Positions 32,059 to 40,985 of a DNA stretch of 52,991 nt are shown here, piece after piece (the stretch's first letter is position 1; each line of letters opens with the position of its first letter). The stretch lies in contig SUXG01000015.1 in the NCBI GenBank assembly GCA_015061085.1, positions 1 to 52,991 on the forward strand, in the 5' to 3' direction. This DNA comes from Bacteroidales bacterium (GTDB lineage Bacteria > Bacteroidota > Bacteroidia > Bacteroidales > Muribaculaceae). The notes beneath the pieces were generated by a model. That model was not told the DNA's origin. It searched no databases and was given only the letters and a program-made list of their open reading frames with translations. Both the position numbers and the translations under genes were made by a program.

Positions 32059-33006
32059 ATGAAAGCAAAATTTAACAAATGGCTTGAAGGCTATAAGTCA
32101 ACTCTGAAATCGTTTGACACAGAAGAGACAATCGACATATATTTCTATCGACCAATAGGTTATATGTGGGCTCTCTTGTTTGCAAAATTGGGGGTCACTC
32201 CTAACATGGTTTCGATAGCATCAATATTTCTTGGCGTCGGAGCCGGCATAATGTTTTATTTTGATAATGTTCTATATAATATTATCGGAGTATTATTGCT
32301 TATGGGAGCCAATTCGTTTGACTGTTGTGATGGTCAATTGGCTCGTATGACAAAGCAATATTCTCGTCTTGGAAGAATTCTTGATGGTGTCAGTGGCGAT
32401 TTTTGGTTTATATCAATTTACATTGCACTCTGCTTGCGTCAGAATATGATTTCGGGCATCTTTATGGAATACACATGGCTGATATGGGTATTGGCTGTCA
32501 TTGCGGGCTTGTGTCATATGTCTCAAGCGGCCATGGCAGACTATTATCGTCAAATTCACCTTTTTTTTCTCAAAGGTGAAGCCGGTAGTGAATTGGATAG
32601 CTCAAAGCAAATGCTTGAGAAATTTAATGATTTATCATGGAAGTCTAATTTCTTTGAGAAGTTGACTTATATGTTCTATTCCAACTATACTGTTCGCCAA
32701 GAGAAACGTACACCTTGGATGCAAGCAATGCGTGCGGCGTTAACTAATAGATTCGGTAAAGCAGAAGCTTCTCAAGAATTTCGTAGTGCCTTTCGTATTA
32801 AGAGCAAGCCGTTGATGAAATATACCAACATGCTTTCGTTCAGCACACGAAGCTATGTCTTGTTCATTGCTATATTTACAAATATGCCATGGATATATTT
32901 TACTTTTGAAATTGTAGTACTTGGTATTATGTACTTGTATATGATTTCGACTCACGAGCGTTTCTGTAAGAAATTCACAGCAGAACTTCAAGAAGGTAAG
33001 TACTAA
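32059..33006 (+). CDS. CDP-alcohol phosphatidyltransferase family protein
   Basis: A 315-residue integral membrane enzyme of the CDP-OH-P family, which joins a CDP-linked lipid or polyol to an alcohol acceptor. The signature runs from Asp88: D88-CC-D91G-QL-A95R, then G105 and D109. The canonical next Asp would be at 113, but 113 is Gly and an Asp stands at 114 (LDGVSGDFW). The N-terminal 45 residues and a 60-residue hydrophilic loop (about 175-240) are extra relative to PgsA/PssA. The acceptor (inositol-phosphate, glycerol-phosphate or other) cannot be told from sequence. A terminator follows. Confidence 0.82.
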   Translation: MKAKFNKWLEGYKSTLKSFDTEETIDIYFYRPIGYMWALLFAKLGVTPNMVSIASIFLGVGAGIMFYFDNVLYNIIGVLLLMGANSFDCCDGQLARMTKQYSRLGRILDGVSGDFWFISIYIALCLRQNMISGIFMEYTWLIWVLAVIAGLCHMSQAAMADYYRQIHLFFLKGEAGSELDSSKQMLEKFNDLSWKSNFFEKLTYMFYSNYTVRQEKRTPWMQAMRAALTNRFGKAEASQEFRSAFRIKSKPLMKYTNMLSFSTRSYVLFIAIFTNMPWIYFTFEIVVLGIMYLYMISTHERFCKKFTAELQEGKY

Positions 33007-33024
33007 CAGATTATATCGCCATAA

Positions 33025-33056
33025 CAAAAAAGACCTCTTTATGGAGGTCTTTTTTG
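33025..33056. terminator. Bidirectional terminator
   Basis: CAAAAAAGACCTC (33025-33037) pairs with GAGGTCTTTTTTG (33044-33056) around a six-base loop. With A and T runs on either side it serves both the rightward phosphatidyltransferase gene and the leftward regulator gene. Confidence 0.85.
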
Positions 33057-33094
33057 TCTATGTATAATTTGTAAAAAAATGTATTTTTATAAAA

Positions 33095-33664
33095 TTAATC
33101 TTTTGCGTATTTGGCTCTGATGCGAGATAGCGTTTCGCGTGAGATATTGAGGTATTGAGCAATATATTTCACCGGTATCTCTTTTGCCAATTCAGGGCGT
33201 TTTCCGATGAAAGTTACATAGCGTTCGTAGGCATCTTTCATCGCAAAATAGGCGTATTTGTGTTCGAATACAAACATACCGTCAAACAGATATGCCTGCC
33301 ACCACATCAAAAGTTCGTGGTCAATTTTTATCAAACTATTGAAATCGTCGATGTGGATTTTGAGAGCATCTACTTTAGTGATAGCTTCGTAGAAAAAAGG
33401 CGACGGAAGGTCATGCTTTAAGGAGTGAACAGCACCTATGGCATCTCCTTCCATGCCGAAGAGCACTGTGTCTTCCATTTCGCCGTGACGAAAACCACAA
33501 CGAACGATTCCTCCTTTGATAATATAAATGTATTGGTCAACCTCGTTGTCTTTGATTATCAACTCTTTTTTGTCGAAACTGACCGGCGTACAGTATTGTT
33601 GAAGTCGTTGAGCTGACTCCTTACTGACTGGGTGTACAATATTAAGAATGTCGGTTAATTCCAT
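33095..33664 (-). CDS. Crp/Fnr-family transcriptional regulator
   Basis: A 189-residue regulator: a cyclic-nucleotide-binding-like barrel (about 1-115, with YIYIIKGGIVRCGFRHGE) and a C-terminal helix-turn-helix (VKYIAQYLNISRETLSRIRAKYA). No Fnr-type Cys cluster is present, so direct oxygen sensing by Fe-S is unlikely. The barrel lacks the full cAMP phosphate-binding signature, so the effector is unknown. An earlier ATG at 33688 lies within the -7 box, so the start at 33664 is used. It is transcribed alone; the TSUP gene upstream on the same strand ends about 115 bases away from this gene's start. Confidence 0.87.
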   Translation of the reverse strand: MELTDILNIVHPVSKESAQRLQQYCTPVSFDKKELIIKDNEVDQYIYIIKGGIVRCGFRHGEMEDTVLFGMEGDAIGAVHSLKHDLPSPFFYEAITKVDALKIHIDDFNSLIKIDHELLMWWQAYLFDGMFVFEHKYAYFAMKDAYERYVTFIGKRPELAKEIPVKYIAQYLNISRETLSRIRAKYAKD

Positions 33665-33685
33665 GGTTGAAAAATGTTTGTTTTG

Positions 33686-33716
33686 CAAATTTACGAAAAA
33701 ACTTTGAAATAATCAA
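33686..33716 (-). promoter_or_regulatory. Promoter of the Crp/Fnr-family gene
   Basis: The minus strand reads TTG (33714-33716), 20 bases, TAAATTTG (33686-33693). It decides the start codon in favour of 33664, with a leader of about 17 bases. Confidence 0.7.
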
Positions 33717-33779
33717 CCACGATATGGTGTATTAACCGATATTGGCAAATAATTCTGCTATTTTAACGTTTGGTGATGT

Positions 33780-34532
33780 TCAGATGATGCCGAGGAGTTC
33801 GAAGCATATTTTGATGAAGAATATAGATAGTACAATTATGATTATCGGGCGTGCGATGCGCGATTCTTTGCTGGTAAAATATCGTGCTCCGATATAGTTG
33901 CCTGCGATGCCGAATGCTGACGCTACTAGTGCCAACGGAATCCAGACCACTCCATGCCATAAGAAGACAGCTAACGCAGCTACGTTGGTTGAGAGGTTGA
34001 TGGCTTTGGTCGTTCCGGCGGCTTCTTTAAGGCTCATGTGGGCCATCGCAGTGAGTAGCAGCATGAGGAAAGTGCCTGTGCCAGGACCATAAAACCCGTC
34101 GTAGATTCCTATCAGCAGAGCTAATGCCGAGGCTATCATTGAAGTCTTGGAAGTGGAGAATGGAATGCGATCGTCTCCGAGGTTGCGTCGGCGCAAAACG
34201 TAGCATGCAGTCAGTGGTAAGATGACGAGCATGATGATCTTAAATATCTCAGAGTCAACAAGAAGAGCGAGCCTTGCGCCAAGTGCTGAGCCTGCAAGAG
34301 CCATAACAACGGCAGGAGCGACTTGTCGCCACTTGATAAATCCACATCGAGCGTAGTGCCATGTCGCCACCGTAGTGCCCAGGCACGCGCTGAACTTGTT
34401 GGTGCCAATTGCAGAGTGGGGTGGCAGACCGGCTATGAGGTAGGCGGGAAGCGAGATAAGCCCTCCACCTCCGGCGATGGCGTCGATAAATCCTGCAAGA
34501 AAGACCAACGGACAGACAATGAGATATTCCAT
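33780..34532 (-). CDS. TSUP (TauE/SafE) family membrane permease
   Basis: A 250-residue inner-membrane protein with about eight helices in two repeated halves. The family signature is present in both: DAIAGGGGLISLPAYL near the start with IGTNKF after it, and GIYDGFYGPGTGTFL with AAGTTKAINLSTN in the second half. TSUP proteins export or import small sulfur- or carbon-containing anions such as sulfite or sulfoacetate. The substrate here is unknown and no neighbouring sulfur gene helps. It is probably a single-gene unit with a -7 box at 34556-34563. Confidence 0.88.
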   Translation of the reverse strand: MEYLIVCPLVFLAGFIDAIAGGGGLISLPAYLIAGLPPHSAIGTNKFSACLGTTVATWHYARCGFIKWRQVAPAVVMALAGSALGARLALLVDSEIFKIIMLVILPLTACYVLRRRNLGDDRIPFSTSKTSMIASALALLIGIYDGFYGPGTGTFLMLLLTAMAHMSLKEAAGTTKAINLSTNVAALAVFLWHGVVWIPLALVASAFGIAGNYIGARYFTSKESRIARPIIIIVLSIFFIKICFELLGII

Positions 34533-34555
34533 AAATGTAGAGTGTTTTCGATTGC

Positions 34556-34563
34556 AAAGATAG
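34556..34563 (-). promoter_or_regulatory. Promoter -7 box of the TSUP gene
   Basis: TATCTTTG on the minus strand, 23 bases before the ATG. The -33 element is poor. The divergent fucosidase promoter lies about 60 bases away. Confidence 0.5.
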
Positions 34564-34625
34564 CTTTTTATTTGGCGATGATAAAACTAATGGGGCAAAA
34601 AATCTTTTAATTCAGATTAAAGTGC

Positions 34626-34633
34626 TAAATTTG
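34626..34633 (+). promoter_or_regulatory. Promoter -7 box of the fucosidase gene
   Basis: TAAATTTG lies 23 bases before the ATG at 34657. The spacing supports that ATG over the one at 34645, which would leave only a few bases of leader. Confidence 0.5.
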
Positions 34634-34656
34634 TAGAAAATATAATGAATACAACC

Positions 34657-35958
34657 ATGAAACGAATTTTTACGCTTATTTTAGTCGCTGTGGCTCTTTT
34701 GATGCCACGTATTGCTATGGCACAAGGCTATGTGCCAACAGAGGAAATCCTCAAGTCTCGTGAAGAGTTTGCCGATAGCAAATTCGGTGTCTTCTTGCAT
34801 TGGGGATTGTACAGTATGTTTGCCCAAGGCGAATGGTATATGAATCGAGGTATCGATAGCAAGGAGTATGCTAAGTCGATGCACGCATTCTACCCTCACC
34901 GCTTTGATGCAGCTCAATGGGTATCGGCCATCAAGGCTGCCGGTGCAAAATACATCTGTTTCACATCTCGCCACCACGAGGGTTTCTCAATGTGGGACAC
35001 TAAGCAATCGGACTATAATATCATGAATACGCCTTACGGCAAGGATGTCATCCGTCAACTTGCTGACGAGTGTCATCGACAAGGCATCAAGTTGCACCTC
35101 TACTATTCTCACATCGACTGGACACGCGAGGACTATCCTGCAGGTCGTACAGGTCGCAACACCAAGTCGCTCGATAATCCTGACTGGGACGGCTACTACA
35201 AGTTTATGAACGAGCAACTTAAGGAGCTACTTACCAACTACGGAGAAATCGGTGCTATATGGTTTGACGGATGGTGGGACCACGATTCAGACTCTGTGCC
35301 GTTTGATTGGCAATTACCTTATCAGTATGAGTTGATTCACAAACTTCAACCTTCATGCTTGGTCGGCAACAACCACCACCAAGTGCCATTTGAAGGTGAA
35401 GACATCCAAATCTTCGAACGTGATGTGCCGGGCGAAAACAAGGCTGGTCTTTCAGGTCAGGCTATCAGCCGATTGCCACTCGAGACTTGCCAAACGATGA
35501 ATGGCATGTGGGGCTATAAGGTGGCTGACCAAAACTATAAATCGACTGCTGAACTTATCCGTCTGCTTGTGCAGACATCAGGCAAGGGCGCGAACCTTTT
35601 GCTTAACGTCGGTCCACAACCTGACGGTACGCTCCCTGAGACAGCTCTCTCTCGCCTTGCAGAGATGGGTAAATGGCTCGAAGCAAACGGTGAGACTATC
35701 TATGGCACACAAGCCGGTGGCTACATTGAGGGCGACACTTTGACCACAACACGCAAAGACAATCGCCTCTTTATCCATGTCCTTAGCGACAAGGTGACTC
35801 GTATCGATATGCCATTGGAAGGCAAGGTGAAGCGTGTGATAGATTTCGCACAAAAGTCTCCTCTAAAGTATAAGTTCGGAAAAGGACGCTTGACAATGGA
35901 TGTTGTAATGCCAAGTGATTCTCCCGACTATATTATAGAGGTGGAATTGAAAAAATAA
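34657..35958 (+). CDS. Alpha-L-fucosidase, glycoside hydrolase family 29
   Basis: A 433-residue exported GH29 enzyme that removes terminal L-fucose from host glycans. A signal peptide (MKRIFTLILVAVALLM onward, cut after AMA) leads into the (beta/alpha)8 barrel. GVFLHWGLYSMFAQGEWY and FTSRHHEGFSMWDTK line the fucose pocket. The catalytic Asp is in IWFDGWW (residue 204 from this start). A short C-terminal beta domain ends the protein. The acid/base is not obvious by eye. An alternative ATG four codons upstream exists. There is no SusC/SusD pair, so this is not part of a polysaccharide utilisation locus. The next gene starts four bases after its stop. Confidence 0.92.
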   Translation: MKRIFTLILVAVALLMPRIAMAQGYVPTEEILKSREEFADSKFGVFLHWGLYSMFAQGEWYMNRGIDSKEYAKSMHAFYPHRFDAAQWVSAIKAAGAKYICFTSRHHEGFSMWDTKQSDYNIMNTPYGKDVIRQLADECHRQGIKLHLYYSHIDWTREDYPAGRTGRNTKSLDNPDWDGYYKFMNEQLKELLTNYGEIGAIWFDGWWDHDSDSVPFDWQLPYQYELIHKLQPSCLVGNNHHQVPFEGEDIQIFERDVPGENKAGLSGQAISRLPLETCQTMNGMWGYKVADQNYKSTAELIRLLVQTSGKGANLLLNVGPQPDGTLPETALSRLAEMGKWLEANGETIYGTQAGGYIEGDTLTTTRKDNRLFIHVLSDKVTRIDMPLEGKVKRVIDFAQKSPLKYKFGKGRLTMDVVMPSDSPDYIIEVELKK

Positions 35959-35962
35959 TTTA

Positions 35963-36571
35963 ATGGACGCAGTATTTACTATTTTATTTGGAGGAATCTC
36001 GTTAGTATTGGCCGTGTGGGCATTCTTTTTGAAACGCAAAGCCGATAAATTTGATCGCTATGTAGCAAAGTCTGAAGATATGGTTGATATGAGTGAAAAC
36101 AGACTTCAGAAGGTTAAGGATATTCTTTGTGATATGGGGTGTCAGCCAAAGTTGACAACTGAGAAAGAAGGCCCACGCATTGAAGTTGCATATCAAGGAG
36201 AAACATTTTTGGTCGGAGCAAATGATGAGTCGGCATATATATGTATTTGGGATTACGCATGGGTCGTTTTGGATTTAGACGACCCTCGGATCTCGGTCAT
36301 CAAAGAATGTCTGAATCTAATATCTCCGGAATGGAATATGGTGATCTATTATTACGAGGACGTAGATAGTAATTGCTTTGTAGTCTGCACAAAAATGTTA
36401 TTGCATTTGCCGACCGGAAAATATAATCCTAAGGATCCTATTGAAAGAATATTCGTCTCAATGATAGAACTGAAAAATGACCTTCGTCGTAAATATGAGG
36501 AGGTGACAAAGAATATCGGCGAAGACAATTCTTTTGCGAGTGACAATTCGAATAGCAAATTGTGGAATTGA
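35963..36571 (+). CDS. Hypothetical membrane-anchored protein
   Basis: A 202-residue protein with one N-terminal membrane helix (about 4-22, ending in FFLKRKADK) and a cytosolic domain. A helical neck (35-60) leads to an alpha/beta domain of about 110 residues (RIEVAYQGETFLVGANDESAYICIW and following strands), resembling the small YbjN/type-III-chaperone-like fold by pattern only. The tail is Asn/Ser-rich. I do not recognise a family. It is tightly coupled to the fucosidase gene, but nothing suggests a glycan role. trmD follows after 54 bases. Confidence 0.65.
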   Translation: MDAVFTILFGGISLVLAVWAFFLKRKADKFDRYVAKSEDMVDMSENRLQKVKDILCDMGCQPKLTTEKEGPRIEVAYQGETFLVGANDESAYICIWDYAWVVLDLDDPRISVIKECLNLISPEWNMVIYYYEDVDSNCFVVCTKMLLHLPTGKYNPKDPIERIFVSMIELKNDLRRKYEEVTKNIGEDNSFASDNSNSKLWN

Positions 36572-36625
36572 TGTTATGATAGTCGTAATACTGCGACAGA
36601 TGAATTAAGAAACAACGTAAACGAT

Positions 36626-37300
36626 ATGCGTATAGATATATTGACAGTGATGCCGGAGATGCTTGAGTCGCCTCTCGGATGCTCAATTTTAAAGCGAGCC
36701 CAGGATAAGGGGTTTGCCGAGATTGTGGTGCACAATCTTCGTGATTATTCGACCAATAAGCACCGCAAGGTCGATGACTATCCGTTTGGTGGCGAAGCCG
36801 GCATGGTGATGCAGATTCAGCCCGTCGATGCTTGCATCTCCAAGCTCAAGGCTGAGCGTGAATACGACGATGTGATATTCACCAGCCCCGACGGTGAGAC
36901 TTTCTCTCAGCCGATAGCCAACCAACTCTCGATGGCTGAAAATCTGATTATCCTTTGCGGTCACTACAAGGGTATCGACTATCGCATTCGCGAGCATCTG
37001 ATCACTCGCGAAATTTCTATCGGCGACTATGTGCTCACCGGTGGCGAACTTCCGGCGGCTATCATCACTGATGCTATCGTGCGTCTTATCCCGGGAGCTA
37101 TCGGTGACGAGCAGTCGGCATTGAGCGACTCGTTTCAAGACAATCTGCTCGCTCCTCCTGTCTATACCCGTCCTGCCGACTATAACGGCTGGAAAGTGCC
37201 TGAAATCCTATTGTCGGGCCACGAAGCGAAGATCGACGAGTGGAAGCATGAGCAAGCTGTGACTCGCACGCTCCGTCTGCGTCCCGATTTGCTTAAATAG
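36626..37300 (+). CDS. trmD: tRNA (guanine37-N1)-methyltransferase
   Basis: A 224-residue TrmD, which puts the m1G37 modification on tRNA next to the anticodon to prevent frameshifting. The N-terminal [12 protein letters not shown] and the trefoil-knot SAM site ([16 protein letters not shown] then [15 protein letters not shown]) are typical, as is the C-terminal [14 protein letters not shown] helix. Not in the usual rpsP-rimM-trmD-rplS order, which is common in this phylum. The gene and the next one use visibly more C/G-ending codons than the flanks. Confidence 0.95.
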   Translation: MRIDILTVMPEMLESPLGCSILKRAQDKGFAEIVVHNLRDYSTNKHRKVDDYPFGGEAGMVMQIQPVDACISKLKAEREYDDVIFTSPDGETFSQPIANQLSMAENLIILCGHYKGIDYRIREHLITREISIGDYVLTGGELPAAIITDAIVRLIPGAIGDEQSALSDSFQDNLLAPPVYTRPADYNGWKVPEILLSGHEAKIDEWKHEQAVTRTLRLRPDLLK

Positions 37301-37333
37301 TCAATTAATGCTACCATAGCAACCATTGTCTCG

Positions 37334-39220
37334 ATGTCAATAGATCTCAAAGAGTCGCCTATCAATCACCTTCAGCGTCTGCAACTATTGTTGCGCATGG
37401 AGTATGAGCATGAGAAGGAGGAGTTCCGTCGCTTGACGGAGTCGGTCGGCATCAGTCGCAAGATTAAGCAGGGACTGTGCTGGTCGCCTGTCAAAGTTGG
37501 CAAGAGCTACTACAACTCGCTGAATCAGTGTGTCGTCGAGGTCTTTCGTGGCGATGAGTGCGAAGAGGAACATTCATTTGAATATGGTCGCGCCGTCTGC
37601 TTCTTCTATCCGAAGGCAGATGGTGCGTTGCATTATCTCAACTTTACGGCGACTGTCAGCTATGTCGATGAGTCGCGCATGGTGCTGGTCATGCCGTCGG
37701 CAAAGATGGTGGAGGAAATCCGAGGCGTCGAATCGCTCGGCGTGCAACTCTATTTCGATGAGACGAGTTATCAGACGATGTTTCTGGCTCTTGAGCAGAC
37801 GATTAAAGTCAAGGGAAATCGTCTGTCGTCGCTAAGAGATACCTTAATCGGTCAGGTCAAGCCACAATTTCGCGACATATTTCCTATCCGTCTTCCATGG
37901 CTGAATAGTTCGCAAGAGGAGGCTGTCAACAGGGTACTGCGTGCAAAAGATGTGGCAGTGGTGCATGGTCCTCCGGGCACAGGTAAGACGACAACGCTTG
38001 TCGAAGCTATCTATGAGACGCTGCATCGTGAGCCGCAAGTGCTCGTCTGTGCGCAAAGCAACATGGCGGTCGATTGGATATCGGAAAAATTGGTTGACCG
38101 TGGAGTCAATGTGCTTCGCATAGGCAATCCTGTGAAGGTCAACGACAAGATGCTTGCCTTCACCTATGAGCGTAGATTTGAGAGCCACGAACTCTATCCC
38201 GAATTGTGGGGAATACGCAAAGAGATGCGCCGTCTGACCTCCCAACGCAAAAGCGACAGGGCAGAGCGTGATGCCATGCGTAATCGTCTGAGTAAACTTC
38301 GTGAACGCGCTTACACGCTTGAATATCAGATTAATACCGAACTATTCGACTCGGCTCATGTCATCGCATCGACACTTGTCAGCAGCAATCATCGTCTGCT
38401 CGACCGCTATCATTTCGGCACACTTTTCATCGACGAGGCAGCGCAAGCCATGGAAGCGGCATGCTGGATAGCAATCCGCAAGGCCGACCGTGTCGTGTTT
38501 GCCGGCGACCATTGCCAATTGCCTCCGACTGTGAAATGCTACGAGGCTGAAAAAGCAGGGTTATCGACTACGCTCATGGAGCAGATAGTGAAGCGACACA
38601 AAGATGCAGTCAATCTGCTGACAACGCAATATCGTATGAACGAGCAGATTATGCACTTCTCGTCGCAGTGGTTTTATGGTGGAAATCTTAAAGCCGCAGA
38701 TGAGGTTAAATGTCGTGGTATTCTGGACTGGGATACGCCGATAGAGTGGGTAGATACCGCCGACTTGGAGATGCGTGAGGAGATTGTCAGCGACACCAAC
38801 GGCCGTATCAATAAGGAAGAAGCCGATCTACTGCTTGAGCGACTGCTGGCATACGTCGATAAAATCGGTCTGGAGCGAATTCTCGAGGAACGCATCGATT
38901 TCGGCATAATCTCCCCCTACAAGGCTCAGGTGCACTATTTACGTCACCGACTCAAGAAAACATCAGCTTTACAACCACTGCGTAAGATGATAAGTGTCAA
39001 CACCGTAGATGGCTTTCAAGGTCAGGAGCGTGACGTGATATTCATCAGTATGGTGCGTGCAAATGAGCAGGGAAACATCGGCTTCCTAAACGACTTACGC
39101 CGTATGAATGTTGCCATAACTCGGGCTCGTATGAAGCTCGTCATACTCGGCGATGCCGGCACTCTCACTCGTCATCCATTCTACCATCGCCTCCATACTT
39201 ATATCCTCTCATTGCGTTAG
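37334..39220 (+). CDS. SF1 (Upf1/IGHMBP2-like) AAA DNA/RNA helicase
   Basis: A 628-residue superfamily 1B helicase. Order: N-terminal beta-barrel region with an inserted alkaline patch (about 1-180); Walker A GPPGTGKT at 212-219; a coiled stalk (about 285-330); Walker B FIDEAAQA; motif III GDHCQLPPTV; motif IV TTQYRMNEQI; motif V VDGFQGQERDVIF; motif VI NVAITRAR. Such proteins unwind DNA or RNA 5' to 3'. The exact substrate is unknown; it is common in Bacteroidota. It lies 33 bases after trmD, possibly in one unit. Confidence 0.93.
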   Translation: MSIDLKESPINHLQRLQLLLRMEYEHEKEEFRRLTESVGISRKIKQGLCWSPVKVGKSYYNSLNQCVVEVFRGDECEEEHSFEYGRAVCFFYPKADGALHYLNFTATVSYVDESRMVLVMPSAKMVEEIRGVESLGVQLYFDETSYQTMFLALEQTIKVKGNRLSSLRDTLIGQVKPQFRDIFPIRLPWLNSSQEEAVNRVLRAKDVAVVHGPPGTGKTTTLVEAIYETLHREPQVLVCAQSNMAVDWISEKLVDRGVNVLRIGNPVKVNDKMLAFTYERRFESHELYPELWGIRKEMRRLTSQRKSDRAERDAMRNRLSKLRERAYTLEYQINTELFDSAHVIASTLVSSNHRLLDRYHFGTLFIDEAAQAMEAACWIAIRKADRVVFAGDHCQLPPTVKCYEAEKAGLSTTLMEQIVKRHKDAVNLLTTQYRMNEQIMHFSSQWFYGGNLKAADEVKCRGILDWDTPIEWVDTADLEMREEIVSDTNGRINKEEADLLLERLLAYVDKIGLERILEERIDFGIISPYKAQVHYLRHRLKKTSALQPLRKMISVNTVDGFQGQERDVIFISMVRANEQGNIGFLNDLRRMNVAITRARMKLVILGDAGTLTRHPFYHRLHTYILSLR

Positions 39221-39326
39221 CAGTGAGGGGGTAATGTTTAGTGTTTAATGTTTAATGGGGGGTGGTCAGTTATAGAAAAAGTGAAAGGTGTCGAACAATT
39301 GTGGTGCGTATAAACGTATTATATGT

Positions 39327-39352
39327 AGGGAGCTTCTATCAATCCCGGATTT
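39327..39352 (+). repeat. Partial copy of the MITE end
   Basis: This 26-base stretch matches the left end of the element at 5590-5616, sharing AGGGA, CTTCTA and CCCGGATTT with about three substitutions and one deletion. No matching right end is found within the following 150 bases. It lies in the 247-base gap before the antiporter gene, which also has a short TGTTTAATGTTTAATG tandem (about 39240-39256). Confidence 0.5.
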
Positions 39353-39467
39353 GACAAAAATGCGTCTGCATAAGTGAAGAGTTGCAGCGGCGTGCTTCAC
39401 AAACTTTTTGTCTCCGGGGGATAATTGGGAGTCTTCGTATGTGTTTTTCACGATAAGACAGAATGAA

Positions 39468-40964
39468 ATGGTAATCACATCAGGAAATATAATGTTGGTG
39501 ATGGCAGTATTGCTCTTTATGAGTGTGCTGGCAAGTAAGGCGGGATTCCGTTACGGATTGCCGTCGCTTCTTTTGTTTTTGGTGGTCGGCATGCTTGCCG
39601 GGGTCGATGGGTTTGGCGTTCAGTTTGATAGTGCAGAGGCAGCGCAATTCATCGGTATGATATCGCTGAGTATCATCTTGTTCTCGGGTGGACTTGACAC
39701 CGACTTCAAGCAGATACGCCCGGTCTTGGGTCCGGGTATCATCTTGGCGACTATCGGAGTCTTGCTTACAACGGGCATCTGCGGAGCGTTTATCTATTAT
39801 CTGTTTCAGATTGTCGCAATACCCGGCATAGAATTCGGGTGGATAGAATCGTTGCTATTGGCAGCTATTATGTCGTCGACTGATTCGGCATCGGTGTTTT
39901 CTATCCTCAATTCGTCAAAGAAAGGATTGAAGGAGAATATGAAGCCATTGCTTGAACTTGAGAGTGGTAGCAACGACCCGATGGCTTATCTGCTTGTGAT
40001 AGTGTTGATTCAGATTATGGAGGGAAGCGGCATGAGTGGCTCGGCATTGTGGGCGGATTCGATATTGCTGCTTGTCAAGCAACTTGTGGTCGGCGCTATC
40101 TCCGGCGTTGCAATAGGCTTCGGAGCCGTCTGGGTTATCAATAAGATTAAGGCCAACAATGAGTTTATGTATCCGATTTTGCTGCTTTCGGTGGTGGCGA
40201 TGATATTTTCGATTACAGAGTTGATTGGCGGTAACAGCTATTTGGCAGTCTATATCGGTGGATTGGTGGTAGGAAACAGGAAAATAGTGTTGAAGCACAC
40301 TATCACCACCTTTTTCGGCGGCTTCACCTGGCTTGTGCAGATAGTGATGTTCTTGTCGTTGGGGTTGCTTGTCAATCCTCATGAACTAATAGATTGGCAT
40401 GTAATTGTTGTTGGGTTGGCATTGGGCTTGTTTATGATACTACTCGGTCGTCCGATAGCAGTGATGCTCAGCATCGGGTGGATGCGACAGTTTAGCATGA
40501 AGGCCAAAGCGTTTGTATGCTGGGTCGGACTTCGTGGAGCAGTGCCAATCATCTTCGCAACGTATGCTTTAATGTCGGAAAATGTGCCTCATGCGAAATT
40601 TATGTTCAATATAGTTTTCTTCATTACAATTTTATCACTAGTTTTGCAAGGCACTTCGATCAATACGTTTGCCAAGAAATTGAAATTGGATTTGCCATTG
40701 AAGGATGTTGAGTTCAATGTGGTGCTACCGGATGAGATAACAGCAGTGACATCCGAGATAACAGTGACATCGGAGTTGATTTCAGATGGTGCATTGATTA
40801 AGGATATTTCTTTGCCACCGAAGACTCTGGTTGTTATGGTCAAACGAGGCGATAGGTATCTTGTGCCGACAGGCAATACAAGGCTTTGTCTGGGCGACAG
40901 TATGTTTTTAATCGCAGAAGAACATAAGGATATGGCAGACTTGCTTGAACGACATGGTGCATAA
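39468..40964 (+). CDS. Potassium/proton antiporter, CPA1/NhaP2 type
   Basis: A 498-residue inner-membrane protein of the NhaP2/CvrA type. About 12-13 helices cover residues 5-390, with GLDTDFKQIRP and the charged cluster STDSASVFSIL plus SGSNDPMAYLL marking the ion site. A C-terminal RCK_C-type domain (about 410-495) ends the protein. It extrudes K+ (or Na+) in exchange for H+ and helps cell-volume control. The frame is open upstream to 39408, but the ATG at 39468 gives the usual N-terminus. A 21-base gap separates it from the next gene. Confidence 0.9.
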   Translation: MVITSGNIMLVMAVLLFMSVLASKAGFRYGLPSLLLFLVVGMLAGVDGFGVQFDSAEAAQFIGMISLSIILFSGGLDTDFKQIRPVLGPGIILATIGVLLTTGICGAFIYYLFQIVAIPGIEFGWIESLLLAAIMSSTDSASVFSILNSSKKGLKENMKPLLELESGSNDPMAYLLVIVLIQIMEGSGMSGSALWADSILLLVKQLVVGAISGVAIGFGAVWVINKIKANNEFMYPILLLSVVAMIFSITELIGGNSYLAVYIGGLVVGNRKIVLKHTITTFFGGFTWLVQIVMFLSLGLLVNPHELIDWHVIVVGLALGLFMILLGRPIAVMLSIGWMRQFSMKAKAFVCWVGLRGAVPIIFATYALMSENVPHAKFMFNIVFFITILSLVLQGTSINTFAKKLKLDLPLKDVEFNVVLPDEITAVTSEITVTSELISDGALIKDISLPPKTLVVMVKRGDRYLVPTGNTRLCLGDSMFLIAEEHKDMADLLERHGA

Positions 40965-40985
40965 AAATAAATTAAAGAAAATTAA

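Noticed and set aside
33095..34532. Crp-like regulator and TSUP permease as one operon
   Set aside because: They share a strand, but each has its own -7 box, and the regulator's good promoter lies between them. Coupling is not supported.
34645..35958. Polysaccharide utilisation locus around the fucosidase
   Set aside because: No SusC/SusD pair, no sulfatase or other glycosidase, and no hybrid sensor is present. The enzyme stands alone.
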